From: Actinoplanes regularis
GTDB lineage: Bacteria; Actinomycetota; Actinomycetes; Mycobacteriales; Micromonosporaceae
NCBI RefSeq assembly: GCF_900188005.1
Contig: NZ_FZNR01000002.1
Coordinates: 558,001-622,000 of the forward strand
Direction: 5' to 3'
DNA: 64,000 nucleotides
The notes below the pieces were generated by a model. The model saw nothing but the letters and a program-made list of their open reading frames with translations, was not told where the DNA came from and did no database searches. Position 1 is the first letter of the stretch, and the number at the start of each line of letters is the position of its first letter. Below are positions 16,719-25,697 of this stretch, piece by piece. Made by a program: the position numbers and the translations under genes.

Positions 16719-16845
16719 TTTGGTTGAGTGGTCTTGAGGCCCATCCGGCTGGTCGGCGCGGTCGCATCAAGACTGTTGATACGACCCTGGCGGCCAGCTG
16801 GCTGAGGCGGGCCGTTAGGCGCGGCAGCGGCGCCGGGTGATGCAA

Positions 16846-16916
16846 GTCTCGCGCGAGACCGGCACGGGACTCGGCTCGAGCCTGGCCACGGGACCCGTAG
16901 GTCGTACCGGGAAATT
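16846..16916. repeat. Dispersed palindromic intergenic repeat, copy B
   Basis: Inverted copy of the element at 13569-13637, sharing GGTACGACCT, the block around GGCTCGAGCC and CTCGCGCGAG. It lies immediately past the 3' end of hisF. Confidence 0.65.
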
Positions 16917-16939
16917 TGGATTTTTGCCGGGTGCGGCCG

Positions 16940-17701
16940 TCAGCGGACCGGATTGCCGGCGTTGCGCAGGGTCTCCTTGACCTCGCCGATGGTGAGGTCG
17001 CCGAAGTGGAAGACGCTCGCGGCCAGGACGGCGTCCGCGCCGGCCTCGACCGCCGGGGGGAAGTGCTCGACGGCGCCGGCGCCGCCGCTGGCGATCACCG
17101 GGATGTTCACGACGGCGCGGACCGCGCGGATCAGCTCCAGGTCGAAGCCGGCCTTGGTGCCGTCGGCGTCCATCGAGTTGAGCAGGATCTCGCCGGCACC
17201 CAGTTCGGCGACCCGGGCCGCCCACTCGACCGCGTCGAGCCCGGCGCTGCGCCGGCCGCCGTGCGTGGTGACCTCCCAGCCGGACGGCTGGCCGGCGGCC
17301 CGGCGCACGTCCAGCGACAGGACGAGCACCTGGTTGCCGAAGCGTTCGGCGATCTCGCTGATCAGCTCGGGGCGGTTGATCGCCGCGGTGTTCACGCCAA
17401 CCTTGTCGGCGCCGGCCCGCAACAGCACGTCCACGTTCGCCACCGAGCGGACGCCGCCGCCGACGGTCAGCGGGATGAAGACCGTCTCGGCGGTGCGCCG
17501 CACCACGTCGAGCATGGTGCCCCGGTCGTCGGAGGAGGCGGTGACATCGAGGAAGGTCAGCTCGTCGGCGCCGGCCGCGTCGTAGGCCGCGGCCAGCTCC
17601 ACCGGGTCACCGGCGTCCCGGAGGTCGACGAAGTTGACCCCCTTGACCACACGTCCAGCGTCCACGTCCAGGCAGGGGATGACACGCACCGCGACTGTCA
17701 T
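16940..17701 (-). CDS. hisF: Imidazole glycerol phosphate synthase, cyclase subunit
   Basis: 253 residues, a (beta/alpha)8 barrel. The two catalytic Asp are in V-I-P-C-L-D-V (residue ~11) and L-S-L-D-V-R (~130); phosphate-binding loops are G-G-G-V-R-S and A-S-G-G-A-G. With HisH it converts PRFAR and ammonia to imidazole glycerol phosphate and AICAR. Its ATG overlaps the TGA of the EamA transporter gene by four bases. It is the last gene of the histidine operon here, away from hisH, with the transporter inserted ahead of it. Confidence 0.96.
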   Translation of the reverse strand: MTVAVRVIPCLDVDAGRVVKGVNFVDLRDAGDPVELAAAYDAAGADELTFLDVTASSDDRGTMLDVVRRTAETVFIPLTVGGGVRSVANVDVLLRAGADKVGVNTAAINRPELISEIAERFGNQVLVLSLDVRRAAGQPSGWEVTTHGGRRSAGLDAVEWAARVAELGAGEILLNSMDADGTKAGFDLELIRAVRAVVNIPVIASGGAGAVEHFPPAVEAGADAVLAASVFHFGDLTIGEVKETLRNAGNPVR

Positions 17702-18582
17702 GCACCCACCCTAACCACCTGGGTTTTCACGACGGGCCGGGACCGGGCCAGTCCCAAAAGTACGCCACCGGCCACCAGCACCCCGCCGAACAGATCGACG
17801 GCGTGCACCGGCTCGCCGAGGATCAGCGCGGCCGAGGCGATGCCGAAGAACGGGACCAGCATGGAGAACGGGGCGACCGTGGCGGCGCCGTGCTTGCGGA
17901 TCAGGTAGCCCCAGACGCCGAAGCCGCCGAGCGTGGAGAGCAGGGCGATGTAGAGCAGCGCCGCGATCGACTCGAGGTCGACGCCGCGCAGGGCGGCGAG
18001 GTCCGCGGCCGGGCCGTCGATCAGCAGCGTGAGGGCGATCAGCGGGCCGGTGGCGAGCGCGCTGACCCAGACCATGAAGCGCAGCGTGTCCGGCGGGGAC
18101 GCCTTGCGGGTGGCCACGTTCGACAGGCCCCACGCCACGGCCGCGCCGATCACCAGCAGGAAGGCCGGCAGCCCGGCACCCATCCGGGTGGCCACCAGGG
18201 CGACCCCGGCGGCGGCCACGACCAGGCCGGCGATCTGCACCGGGCGCGGCCGCTCGCGCAGGAAGATCGTGGCGAAGAGCATCGTGAAGATCGCCTGGCT
18301 CTGCAGCACGAGTGAGCTGAGCCCGGCCGGCATCCCGGCCGCCATTCCGGCGAAGAGCAGCGAGAACTTGACAACGCCGAGGATCAGGGCGACCGCGGCG
18401 ATCCAGCGCCACGGCACCTGTGGCCGGCCGACGAAGAGCACGGCGGGGAACGCGGCCAGGCCGAAGCGCAGGGCGGAGAAGAGCAGGGGCGGGAAGTGGT
18501 CCAGCCCGGTCTCGATAACGACGAAGTTGACGCCCCAGACCGCCGCGACGGCGACGGCCAGGGCGATGTCACGCGGCCTCAT
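17698..18582 (-). CDS. EamA/DMT-family transporter embedded in the his operon
   Basis: 294 residues with ten hydrophobic segments forming two EamA repeats (around residues 8-140 and 150-280). The N-terminal V-W-G-V-N-F-V-V-I and G-L-S-N-V-A-T-R-K junctions are typical of the drug/metabolite transporter family; many members export amino acids or metabolites. It starts 70 bp after priA and its stop overlaps the start of hisF. Placement suggests co-expression with histidine synthesis; export of histidine or an intermediate is an inference only. Confidence 0.88.
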   Translation of the reverse strand: MRPRDIALAVAVAAVWGVNFVVIETGLDHFPPLLFSALRFGLAAFPAVLFVGRPQVPWRWIAAVALILGVVKFSLLFAGMAAGMPAGLSSLVLQSQAIFTMLFATIFLRERPRPVQIAGLVVAAAGVALVATRMGAGLPAFLLVIGAAVAWGLSNVATRKASPPDTLRFMVWVSALATGPLIALTLLIDGPAADLAALRGVDLESIAALLYIALLSTLGGFGVWGYLIRKHGAATVAPFSMLVPFFGIASAALILGEPVHAVDLFGGVLVAGGVLLGLARSRPVVKTQVVRVGA

Positions 18583-18627
18583 GGCTCCAGCCTGGACGGC
18601 GGGAACCGTTAAGCACCAGCGAGAATT

Positions 18628-18646
18628 GCTACACCGACGATGTAGC
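18628..18646. promoter_or_regulatory. Short inverted repeat between priA and the EamA gene
   Basis: GCTACA and TGTAGC (18628-18633 and 18641-18646) in the 70-bp gap, either an operator for an internal eamA-hisF promoter or a small processing or termination hairpin after priA. Confidence 0.3.
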
Positions 18647-18652
18647 GCGACT

Positions 18653-19378
18653 TCACGGACGCTTCAGGACCTCGAGCGCCTCGCGGACGGTGAACGCGCC
18701 GGCGTAGAGGGCCTTGCCGGCGATCACACCCTCGACACCGATCGGCTCGAGCGCGGTCAGGGCGCGCAGATCGTCCAGGGTGGAGACGCCACCGCTGGCG
18801 ATCACCGGCCGATCGGTGGCGGCGCAGACCTCGCGCAGCAGCTCCAGGTTCGGCCCGCGCATGGTGCCGTCCTTGGTGATGTCGGTCAGCACATACCGGG
18901 TGGCGCCGGCCTTGTCGAGACGGGCGAGGACCTCGTACAGGTCGCCCCCCTCCCGGGTCCAGCCACGCGCGGCCAGGGTGCGGCCGCGCACGTCCAGGCC
19001 GATGGCGACGCGGTCGCCGTACTCGGCGCAGATCCGGTCGCACCACTCCGGGTCCTCCAGCGCGGCGGTGCCGATGTTGACCCGCTGGGCGCCGGTCGCG
19101 AGGGCCCGGGTCAGCGACTCGTCGTCCCGGATGCCACCGGAGAGCTCCACCTTGACGTCCAGCCGGCGGACCACGTCGGCGAGCAGCTCAGCGTTCGAGC
19201 CGCGGCCGAACGCGGCGTCCAGGTCGACCAGGTGGATCCACTCGGCGCCGTCGTTCTGCCAGGCCAGGGCGGCCTCCAGCGGGTCACCGTAGGCGGTCTC
19301 CGAACCGGCGGCGCCCTGGACCAGGCGGACCGCCTGGCCGTCGGCGACGTCGACGGCGGGCAGCAGTTGCAGCGTCAC
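18653..19378 (-). CDS. priA: Phosphoribosyl isomerase A (HisA/TrpF bifunctional)
   Basis: 241 residues, a (beta/alpha)8 barrel of the HisA type. Catalytic Asp are in P-A-V-D-V-A-D-G and [10 protein letters not shown]; the phosphate loops are S-G-G-I-R-D and A-S-G-G-V-S. In actinobacteria lacking trpF this enzyme isomerises both ProFAR (histidine) and phosphoribosylanthranilate (tryptophan); the [10 protein letters not shown] loop fits the PriA subgroup. It follows orf106 by 10 bp. Whether a separate trpF exists cannot be seen here. Confidence 0.93.
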   Translation of the reverse strand: MTLQLLPAVDVADGQAVRLVQGAAGSETAYGDPLEAALAWQNDGAEWIHLVDLDAAFGRGSNAELLADVVRRLDVKVELSGGIRDDESLTRALATGAQRVNIGTAALEDPEWCDRICAEYGDRVAIGLDVRGRTLAARGWTREGGDLYEVLARLDKAGATRYVLTDITKDGTMRGPNLELLREVCAATDRPVIASGGVSTLDDLRALTALEPIGVEGVIAGKALYAGAFTVREALEVLKRP

Positions 19379-19388
19379 GATCTATCTC

Positions 19389-19709
19389 CTATGAACGGCG
19401 GCCGAGCACGACGACCACGAGGGCCGGGGCGGCCAGGACGAGCAGGACGGTGAGCAGGATGCGCAGCGCCGGCTCCGGGATGAACAGCCAGACCGCGGCG
19501 ATGGCGATCAGCAGGACGACCACGATGCCGATCCGCTGCCGCCGGTTGCGCCGGTACAGCCGGCCGTCGCTGCCCATTCTGGGCGGCGCGAGCCTCTTTA
19601 GGAGAGCACGGCCCCGCGCCCGGCGGGCCACCTTCCGGGCGCGAGCCGCCTTTTCCCGTTCCAGGACGGCGAGCCGCTCGGCCCGACGCCGCGCGCGTTC
19701 CTTGCTCAC
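19389..19709 (-). CDS. Small basic membrane protein of unknown function in the his operon
   Basis: 106 residues from a GTG at 19709 that overlaps the hisH stop (GTGA). The first ~60 residues are very basic and helical (E-R-A-R-R-R-A-E-R-L-A-V-L-E-R-E-K-A-A-R-A-R). Two adjacent membrane segments follow (I-G-I-V-V-V-L-L-I-A-I-A-A-V-W-L-F and L-R-I-L-L-T-V-L-L-V-L-A), ending in a short basic tail. From memory, an unknown ORF in the actinobacterial his cluster is common. No function is evident. Confidence 0.75.
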   Translation of the reverse strand: MSKERARRRAERLAVLEREKAARARKVARRARGRALLKRLAPPRMGSDGRLYRRNRRQRIGIVVVLLIAIAAVWLFIPEPALRILLTVLLVLAAPALVVVVLGRRS

Positions 19710-20326
19710 GGTAGGGATTTCACCCAGTTGCCGAGCAGCGTGTACCCCGCGTCGGCGGACTTCTCCGGGTGGAACTGGGCGACGCTGAGCGCACCGGCCT
19801 CGACCACCGCCGCGAACGGCTGGTCGTGGGCGGCGGTGGTCACCGTGGCCGCGCTCAGAGCTTCCAGATCCTGCGCGGCGTACGAGTGGACGAAGTAGAA
19901 CCGGGTGTCCGGCGCCAGCCCGCTCAGCAGCCGCGAGCCGGCCGGCACGGTCACCGTGTTCCAGCCCATGTGCGGGATCCGCTCGGCGTGCAGCCTGGTG
20001 ACCGAGCCGGGCAGCAGACCCAGGCCCTTGGTCTCCACCCCGTGCTCCACCCCGGAGTCGAACATGATCTGCATGCCGACACAGATGCCGAGGACCGGGC
20101 GGCCGGCGGCGACCCGCTCGGCGATCACCGGGCCCGCGCCCAGTTCGTCGATGCCGGCCATGCACGCGGCATAGGCGCCGACGCCCGGCACGACCAGGCC
20201 GTCGGCGCCGGCGGCCGCCGCCAGGTCGCTGGTCACGGTGACGTCCGCCCCGGTACGCGCCACCGCCCGCTCCGCGCTGCGCAGGTTTCCCGACCCGTAG
20301 TCGAGGATCACCACCCGCGCGGTCAT
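19706..20326 (-). CDS. hisH: Imidazole glycerol phosphate synthase, glutaminase subunit
   Basis: 206 residues, a class I glutamine amidotransferase. The nucleophile Cys is in G-I-C-V-G-M-Q-I-M-F and the His-Glu pair in Q-F-H-P-E-K-S. It starts at the ATG at 20326, whose A is also the last base of the hisB stop (TGATG). It supplies ammonia to HisF. A longer reading frame extends through hisB in another phase, but V-V-I-L-D-Y-G-S-G-N-L is the conserved N-terminus. Confidence 0.95.
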   Translation of the reverse strand: MTARVVILDYGSGNLRSAERAVARTGADVTVTSDLAAAAGADGLVVPGVGAYAACMAGIDELGAGPVIAERVAAGRPVLGICVGMQIMFDSGVEHGVETKGLGLLPGSVTRLHAERIPHMGWNTVTVPAGSRLLSGLAPDTRFYFVHSYAAQDLEALSAATVTTAAHDQPFAAVVEAGALSVAQFHPEKSADAGYTLLGNWVKSLP

Positions 20327-20937
20327 CAGAGCACGCCCTTGGTGGAGGGCAGCGCGCCCGCGTTGCGTGGATCGATCTCGACGGCCTCCCGCAGGGCCCG
20401 GGAGAACGCCTTGAACTGGGCCTCGACCACGTGGTGCGCGTCCGGGTGGCCGCCGGGGCGGCAGGCCCGCAGCACGTCCACGTGCAGGGTCACCTTGGCC
20501 GCGTGACCGAACGCCTCGAAGATGTGCCGGGTCATGCTGGTCGCGTAGACCGGCCCGATGTACGGCGTGAGCAGCGGCTCGTCGTGCACCACGTACGGCC
20601 GGCCGGACAGGTCGACGGCCGCCCGCACCAGCACCTCGTCCATCGGGATGGTGGCCGAGCCGTACCGACGGATGCCCCGCTTGTCGCCGAGGGCCTGGGC
20701 GAACGCCTCGCCGAGGGCGATCGCGGTGTCCTCGATGGTGTGGTGCGAGTCGATCTCGAGGTCGCCCTCGGTGCGCACGGTCAGGTCGAAGCCGCCGTGC
20801 TTGGCGAGCTGGTTGAGCATGTGGTCGTAGAAGCCGACGCCGGTGCTCAGGTCGCCCTTGCCGGTGCCGTCGAGGTCGATCTCGACCAGCACCTTGGTCT
20901 CGTTGGTAACGCGGTCGATCCGCCCGGTACGGCTCAC
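20326..20937 (-). CDS. hisB: Imidazoleglycerol-phosphate dehydratase
   Basis: 203 residues, the stand-alone dehydratase without the phosphatase domain seen in enterobacteria. Metal-binding His motifs are [14 protein letters not shown] and H-H-V-V-E-A. It converts imidazole glycerol phosphate to imidazole acetol phosphate. The GTG start overlaps the hisC stop (GTGA) and the stop overlaps the hisH start, indicating translational coupling. Confidence 0.96.
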   Translation of the reverse strand: MSRTGRIDRVTNETKVLVEIDLDGTGKGDLSTGVGFYDHMLNQLAKHGGFDLTVRTEGDLEIDSHHTIEDTAIALGEAFAQALGDKRGIRRYGSATIPMDEVLVRAAVDLSGRPYVVHDEPLLTPYIGPVYATSMTRHIFEAFGHAAKVTLHVDVLRACRPGGHPDAHHVVEAQFKAFSRALREAVEIDPRNAGALPSTKGVL

Positions 20938-22058
20938 GGTGTCTCCTCACTTCGTTCGTCGTCCTGTGAGCCGCGAAGCGGCGCGGAAAGGATCTCCTCG
21001 GCGGCGTCGAGGAACGCGGATGTCTCGGATTCGGTGCCGGCGGTGACCCGCAGCCAGCCGGCCAGGCCCACGTCGCGGATCAGCACGCCCCGGTCGAGGA
21101 ACGCCTGCCACGCGGCCCGCTGATCCGGTTCCGTCCGGAAGAGGACGAAGTTGGCGTCGCTGTCGGCCACCTCGGTGCCGCGGGACCGCAGTGTGGCGAC
21201 GATCCGATCGCGCTGCTCCTTGATCGCCTCGACGGTGCCGAGCAGCGAGGCCCGGTGCACGACGGCCGCGCGGGCGGCGGCCTGCGTGATCGAGGAGAGG
21301 TGGTACGGCAGGCGGACCAGCTGAACGGCGTCGACCACGGCCGGGTCGGCGGCCAGGTAGCCCAGCCGGCCACCGGCGAAGCCGAACGCCTTGCTCATGG
21401 TGCGGCTCACCACCAGGCGCGGGTGCCCGGGCAGCAGGGCCAGCGCGCTCGGTGTGCCGGGCCGGGCGAACTCGGTGTACGCCTCGTCGACGATCACCAT
21501 GCCGCGTGCCGTCCGCAGCACCGCGTCGATCACGGCGGGGTCGAGCGCGGTGCCCGTCGGATTGTTCGGCGAGCAGAGGAAGACGAGATCGGGGTCGTGC
21601 CGCTCGATCTCGGCGACCGCCTTCTCCGGGCTCAGGCCGAAGTCCGGGTCGCGCAGCGCGCCGATCCACTCGGTCCCGGTCCCGGCCGCGAGCAGCGGGT
21701 GCATCGAGTACGACGGGCCGAAGCCGAGCGCCTTGCGTCCCGGACCGGCGAACGTCTGCAACAGCTGCTGCTGCACCTCGTTGGAGCCGTTCGCGGCCCA
21801 GACGTTCATGGTGGTCAGCCCGTGGCCGAGGTAGCTGGCCAGCTCGGTGCGCAGCGCGATGGCGTCACGATCCGGGTAGCGGTTGAGGTCGCGCAGCTCG
21901 GCCTGGACGGCCTTGCCGATCGCCTCGACCACGTCGTCCGGCACCGGGTACGAGTTCTCGTTGGTGTTCAGCCGCACGGCGACGTCGAGCTGCGGCGCGC
22001 CGTAGGGCGTCTTGCCCCGCAGGTCGTCCCGGATCGGCAGATCGTCGATGGTCGTCAT
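20934..22058 (-). CDS. hisC: Histidinol-phosphate aminotransferase
   Basis: 374 residues, a fold-type I PLP aminotransferase. The PLP Lys is in [17 protein letters not shown], with the cofactor-binding N-N-P-T-G and V-D-E-A-Y-T-E-F. N-terminal L-N-T-N-E-N matches the HisC substrate region. It transfers an amino group from glutamate to imidazole acetol phosphate. Both ends overlap neighbours by four bases (ATGA with hisD, GTGA with hisB). Confidence 0.95.
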   Translation of the reverse strand: MTTIDDLPIRDDLRGKTPYGAPQLDVAVRLNTNENSYPVPDDVVEAIGKAVQAELRDLNRYPDRDAIALRTELASYLGHGLTTMNVWAANGSNEVQQQLLQTFAGPGRKALGFGPSYSMHPLLAAGTGTEWIGALRDPDFGLSPEKAVAEIERHDPDLVFLCSPNNPTGTALDPAVIDAVLRTARGMVIVDEAYTEFARPGTPSALALLPGHPRLVVSRTMSKAFGFAGGRLGYLAADPAVVDAVQLVRLPYHLSSITQAAARAAVVHRASLLGTVEAIKEQRDRIVATLRSRGTEVADSDANFVLFRTEPDQRAAWQAFLDRGVLIRDVGLAGWLRVTAGTESETSAFLDAAEEILSAPLRGSQDDERSEETP

Positions 22059-23392
22059 CCCTGGAACCTCGCCTTCACCGCGTCCCCGTGCGCCGGCAGG
22101 TCTTCGGCGTTGGCCAGGGCCACCACGTGTCCGGCGACGTCACGCAGGGCCGCCTCGTCGTACTCGATGACGTGGATGCCGCGCAGGAACGACTGCACCG
22201 ACAGACCGGACGAGTGGCGGGCGCAGCCGCCGGTCGGCAGCACGTGGTTCGAACCGGCCGCGTAGTCCCCCAGCGAGACCGGCGACCAGGCCCCCACGAA
22301 GATCGCGCCGGCGTTGCGGACCCGCATGGCCCACTCCCGCGCGTCCCGGGTCTGGATCTCCAGGTGCTCGGCCGCGTACGCGTCGACCACCGCGAGCCCC
22401 TGCTCCAGGTCGTCGACCAGCACGATCGCGGACTGCTCGCCGGAGAGCGCGGTCCGCACCCGCTCGTCGTGCCGGGTCGCGGCGACCTGCTTGTCCAGCT
22501 CCACCTCGACCGCGTCGGCCAGCGCGAGCGAGTCGGTGACCAGCACGCTCGCCGCGAGCGGGTCGTGCTCGGCCTGGCTGATCAGGTCGGCGGCGACGTG
22601 CCGCGGGTCGGCGGTCTCGTCGGCCAGCACGGCGATCTCGGTCGGCCCGGCCTCGGCATCGATCCCGACCCGGCCCTGGAGCAGCCGTTTGGCCGCGGTC
22701 ACCCAGATGTTGCCCGGCCCGGTGATCACGTCGACCGGCTCACAGTGATCCAAAAGGTCGGCCCCGGCTGAGCCATCAGAAGCGGCTACGCCGCGAGACC
22801 CGTAGCCGAGCATCGCGATCGCCTGCGCACCGCCGACCGCGTAGACCTCGGTCACGCCGAGCAGCGCACACGCGGCGAGCACCCGCGCGTCGGGCAGGCC
22901 GTCGTTGGCGGTCTGCGGCGGCGACGCCACCACCAGGCCCTCGACGCCGGCCTCCTGGGCGGGCACCACGTTCATGACCACGGTGGACGGGTAGACGGCG
23001 AGACCGCCCGGCACGTAGAGCCCGACGCGGCTCACCGGCACCCAGCGCTCGGTCACCGTGCCGCCGTCGACCACCTGGGTGGTGACGTCGGTGCGGCGCT
23101 GGTCGGCGTGCACCCTGCGAGCCCGCTTGATCGCCTCGAGCAGGGCGGCCCGGACCGCCGGGTCGAGCGCCTCGGCCGCGGCCGCGATCGCCTCGGCGGG
23201 CACCCGCAGGCGCTCCAGCCGCACCCCGTCGAACTTCTCGGTCGCCTCCCGGATCGCGCTGAACCCATGCTGATGGACCGCCTCGACAACGGGGCGAATC
23301 CTCTCGACGGCAACGGAGACGTCGAGCTGGGCACGGGGCAGCAGACCGCGCGGGTCCCGGCGGGAGCCGCGCAGGTCGATCCGATTCAGCAC
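22055..23392 (-). CDS. hisD: Histidinol dehydrogenase with an in-frame palindromic insertion
   Basis: 445 residues, the first gene of the his operon, GTG start. Motifs include [15 protein letters not shown], the zinc and catalytic region S-Q-A-E-H-D and [11 protein letters not shown]. It oxidises histidinol to histidine with two NAD+. Between G-Y-G-S-R and C-E-P-V-D there are about 15 extra residues compared with the usual short loop; the DNA there contains CGGCTAC/GTAGCCG at 22783-22808, suggesting an inserted palindromic element. No ribosome binding site precedes the GTG; a -10 box ends 7 bases upstream. Confidence 0.94.
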   Translation of the reverse strand: MLNRIDLRGSRRDPRGLLPRAQLDVSVAVERIRPVVEAVHQHGFSAIREATEKFDGVRLERLRVPAEAIAAAAEALDPAVRAALLEAIKRARRVHADQRRTDVTTQVVDGGTVTERWVPVSRVGLYVPGGLAVYPSTVVMNVVPAQEAGVEGLVVASPPQTANDGLPDARVLAACALLGVTEVYAVGGAQAIAMLGYGSRGVAASDGSAGADLLDHCEPVDVITGPGNIWVTAAKRLLQGRVGIDAEAGPTEIAVLADETADPRHVAADLISQAEHDPLAASVLVTDSLALADAVEVELDKQVAATRHDERVRTALSGEQSAIVLVDDLEQGLAVVDAYAAEHLEIQTRDAREWAMRVRNAGAIFVGAWSPVSLGDYAAGSNHVLPTGGCARHSSGLSVQSFLRGIHVIEYDEAALRDVAGHVVALANAEDLPAHGDAVKARFQG

Positions 23393-23399
23393 GGAAAAC

Positions 23400-23405
23400 A
23401 GTCTA
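23400..23405 (-). promoter_or_regulatory. Candidate -10 box for a leaderless his operon transcript
   Basis: TAGACT (minus strand) fits TANNNT and lies seven bases ahead of the hisD GTG. That spacing would place the transcription start on the start codon. No -35 match is clear. Confidence 0.45.
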
Positions 23406-23462
23406 GGCCGCGGCCGCGGCGGAGGATCCCCGCGACCGGCCCGGCCCAGGCGTTGGGACGTG

Positions 23463-24224
23463 TCACTTACGCCACCACGACCGGCGGCGCGGGGCCGGGA
23501 CGCTCACGAACGGAAGGTCGGCGATCAGGTAGACGGTGCCGCCGAGCACGTTCCCGGGGACCGGGGTGGGCAGGTCGCCGGACAGGCAGACCTCCGTCTC
23601 GAAGCCGGCGGTGCGGACCCGGGCCACCGAGAACTCGCCGCCGGAGATCCGCACCCGGCGCCGCTCGGCGCTCAGCACCACCCCGGCCAGCAGCGCGTAG
23701 GGCTCGCCGTTCGCCTGGTCGAAGACCCCGTACGAGATGAACGACTCGGCGCCCAGCCGGACCGGGTCCGCGCCCTCCTCCGGGGTGCCGAGGAGGCTCG
23801 CGTCCGACGCGTGCCAGGCGTCCTCGTCCGGGTGCACGGTCACGCCGCCGCCCAGCGCGATCATCGCGCCCCGGCCGTCCGCCGGCTCGCCGAGCAGGTG
23901 CAACTGCTCGGCCGCGGCGGCCAGCATGGTGACCTGCTCGCCCTCCTCGTCGAGCACGTCAGCGACGATCATCTCGTCGTTGACCCGCCGGGCGGCGCGC
24001 AGCCGGGCCCCCGGGGTGCCGGCGAAGGACGGCAGGATCTCCTGCAGCTTGCCGCCGCGCAGGGTCAGCACCAGGCGGACCCCGGAGGGGTCGGTCCACC
24101 GGCGCACGGTCAGCCCGTCGCGCTCGCCGAGCAACACGGACTCGGCCATGATCGGGCTGAGCAGGCGATTGAACGCGGCGCGGTCCAGCCCGCCGAGCCC
24201 GACACACTCAAAGTTCGATGTCAC
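23463..24224 (-). CDS. Conserved hypothetical protein
   Basis: 253 residues, rich in short beta-strand patterns and acidic loops, without signal peptide, membrane segments or Cys pairs. Segments such as [23 protein letters not shown] and [14 protein letters not shown] suggest a two-domain beta-rich fold. It ends in a basic tail (P-R-R-R-S-W-W-R-K). I do not recognise the family. It lies upstream of hisD on the same strand, 70 bp away, and divergent from the LON-domain gene; that promoter region is under 90 bp. Confidence 0.7.
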   Translation of the reverse strand: MTSNFECVGLGGLDRAAFNRLLSPIMAESVLLGERDGLTVRRWTDPSGVRLVLTLRGGKLQEILPSFAGTPGARLRAARRVNDEMIVADVLDEEGEQVTMLAAAAEQLHLLGEPADGRGAMIALGGGVTVHPDEDAWHASDASLLGTPEEGADPVRLGAESFISYGVFDQANGEPYALLAGVVLSAERRRVRISGGEFSVARVRTAGFETEVCLSGDLPTPVPGNVLGGTVYLIADLPFVSVPAPRRRSWWRK

Positions 24225-24311
24225 CGCGGCACGGTAGCGATCCCGGCCGACCAGGGGCGACCCGTTTACCGACCGGGTTGACCAAGGTCAGCGGAACGCT
24301 AGGCTGAACGC

Positions 24312-25016
24312 GTGAGCGATCGGCTTCCGGTCTTCCCGCTGAGCACGGTGCTCTTCCCCGGTCTGGTGCTGCCCCTGCACATCTTCGAGGAGCGTTACCG
24401 CGCCCTCGTGCGGGAGATGACGGCCAGCCCGGCCGAGACGCCGGGCGAGTTCGGCGTGGTCACCCTCCGGCACGGCAGCGAGGTGGCGCCCGAGCCCGGT
24501 GACGGCCCGGCTCCGACGCCCACGCCGGTCGCCGTCGCCGAGCTGTTCGAGGTGGGGTGCACCGCCGAGCTGCGGCACGTGACCGAGTTGCCGGACGGCC
24601 GGTTCGACATCATGACGGTGGGCCGCCGCCGCTTCCGGATCCTCGACATCGAGCAGGGCGACGAGCCCTACCTGACCGCCCGGGTCGAGTGGCTGCCCGA
24701 CGAGACGGCGGACGCGGTCGCCCAGCTGCTGCGGCCCCGCGTGCTCGCCGCTTTCCAGACCTACCTGGAGCTGCTCCGGCCGAACGCGGAGATCCTGGAT
24801 CAGCTCCCGGACGACGCGACCGTGCTCTCGCACCTGGTCGCCGCGACCGCCCAGCTCACTTTGGAGGAACGGCACTCGCTGCTGGCCGCCGTGGACACCA
24901 CCGCCCGGCTGCGCGCCGAGCTCCGGCTGCTCAACCGCGAGGCTGGTCTGCTGGCCCGGGTGCGGGCGGTGCCGGTGCCGCTGTCGGATCTGGCCCGACC
25001 GGCCAGTCCGAACTGA
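24312..25016 (+). CDS. LON N-terminal (substrate-binding) domain protein
   Basis: 234 residues. The N-terminus L-P-V-F-P-L-S-T-V-L-F-P-G-L-V-L-P-L-H-I-F-E-E-R-Y is the LON substrate-binding (PUA-like) domain; the C-terminal third is helical. There is no AAA or protease domain, so it is the small stand-alone LON-SB type common in actinobacteria, presumably binding peptides or proteins; its role is unknown. The last 86 bp overlap, antisense, the 3' end of the convergent DUF2567-like gene. Confidence 0.85.
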   Translation: MSDRLPVFPLSTVLFPGLVLPLHIFEERYRALVREMTASPAETPGEFGVVTLRHGSEVAPEPGDGPAPTPTPVAVAELFEVGCTAELRHVTELPDGRFDIMTVGRRRFRILDIEQGDEPYLTARVEWLPDETADAVAQLLRPRVLAAFQTYLELLRPNAEILDQLPDDATVLSHLVAATAQLTLEERHSLLAAVDTTARLRAELRLLNREAGLLARVRAVPVPLSDLARPASPN

Positions 25017-25668
25017 GCGGCGGCCCTTCCAGGGGGTCGTACTGCCCGTGGTTGGGGCCGTAACCGGGCTGGGCGCCCGGATGGTCCAGGTCCGGATCGT
25101 TCGACCAGCCGGCCAGCAGGGTCAGGACGATCGCCGCGGCGAACGCCGGGACCAGCGTCGGCGCGATCGAGTGCAGCGCCGGCGGTGCCAGGTAGGTCGC
25201 GCCCTGGGTGGCCGCGGCCCGCCAATGCTCGTACGCGTCCTTGCCGAGCAGCTCGCCGAGCGGGACGGCGACCCAGTTGGTGGCCACCCCGGCACCGGCG
25301 ACCACGCCGAGCAGCAGCGCCGGCCCCCGGTCACGGCGCAGGACCAGCCAGGCCGCGATCGCCACGAGCAGGCCGAAGCCGAGCCCGAGCAGGACCAGCC
25401 AGCCGTCCGCCGCGATGTACTGCTCGGGCGACGGTTCGTTGATCACGATGCCGTTCTCGCCGGCGTCGATCACCGGCACGCCCGGCGCGAGGGTGTGCCA
25501 GAGCAGCCCGAGCGGGGCACCGAGCAGGGTGACCACCGCCGCGCTGCCGAATCCGACGGCGAGCGTCCGCCGCCACGACCGGCGGCTGCCCTGCTGGAGC
25601 CACCACCACGACTCCGCCGACGGCCGTTCCAACATGACCGGTGGTGTCACGGGCTCCTCAGGTTGCAC
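24931..25668 (-). CDS. DUF2567-like membrane protein
   Basis: 245 residues with four hydrophobic segments (around residues 36-57, 88-110, 118-135 and 168-188) and a C-terminal ~55-residue Pro/Gly/Asp-rich cytoplasmic tail. The order of segments and the T-x-x-G-x-P-L-G-L-L-W motif suggest DUF2567, an uncharacterised actinobacterial family. The tail is encoded opposite the end of the LON-domain gene, so its composition may be partly constrained by that overlap. It precedes dnaE on the same strand. Confidence 0.6.
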   Translation of the reverse strand: MQPEEPVTPPVMLERPSAESWWWLQQGSRRSWRRTLAVGFGSAAVVTLLGAPLGLLWHTLAPGVPVIDAGENGIVINEPSPEQYIAADGWLVLLGLGFGLLVAIAAWLVLRRDRGPALLLGVVAGAGVATNWVAVPLGELLGKDAYEHWRAAATQGATYLAPPALHSIAPTLVPAFAAAIVLTLLAGWSNDPDLDHPGAQPGYGPNHGQYDPLEGPPLSSDWPVGPDPTAAPAPPAPGPADQPRG

Positions 25669-25697
25669 TCTTTGATCCTTTCAGATCCACCCACGGG

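Noticed and set aside
16137..16727. Open reading frames of about 200 codons running through the 70-bp repeat array
   Set aside because: The unit is not a multiple of three, so the same DNA is read in rotating frames. Composition is low complexity, and frames are open on both strands only because of high GC.
19710..20165. Extended frame of orf106 running into hisH
   Set aside because: The upstream portion is Arg/Gly-rich shadow sequence of hisH; the GTG at 19709 with its GTGA overlap gives a compact basic membrane protein.
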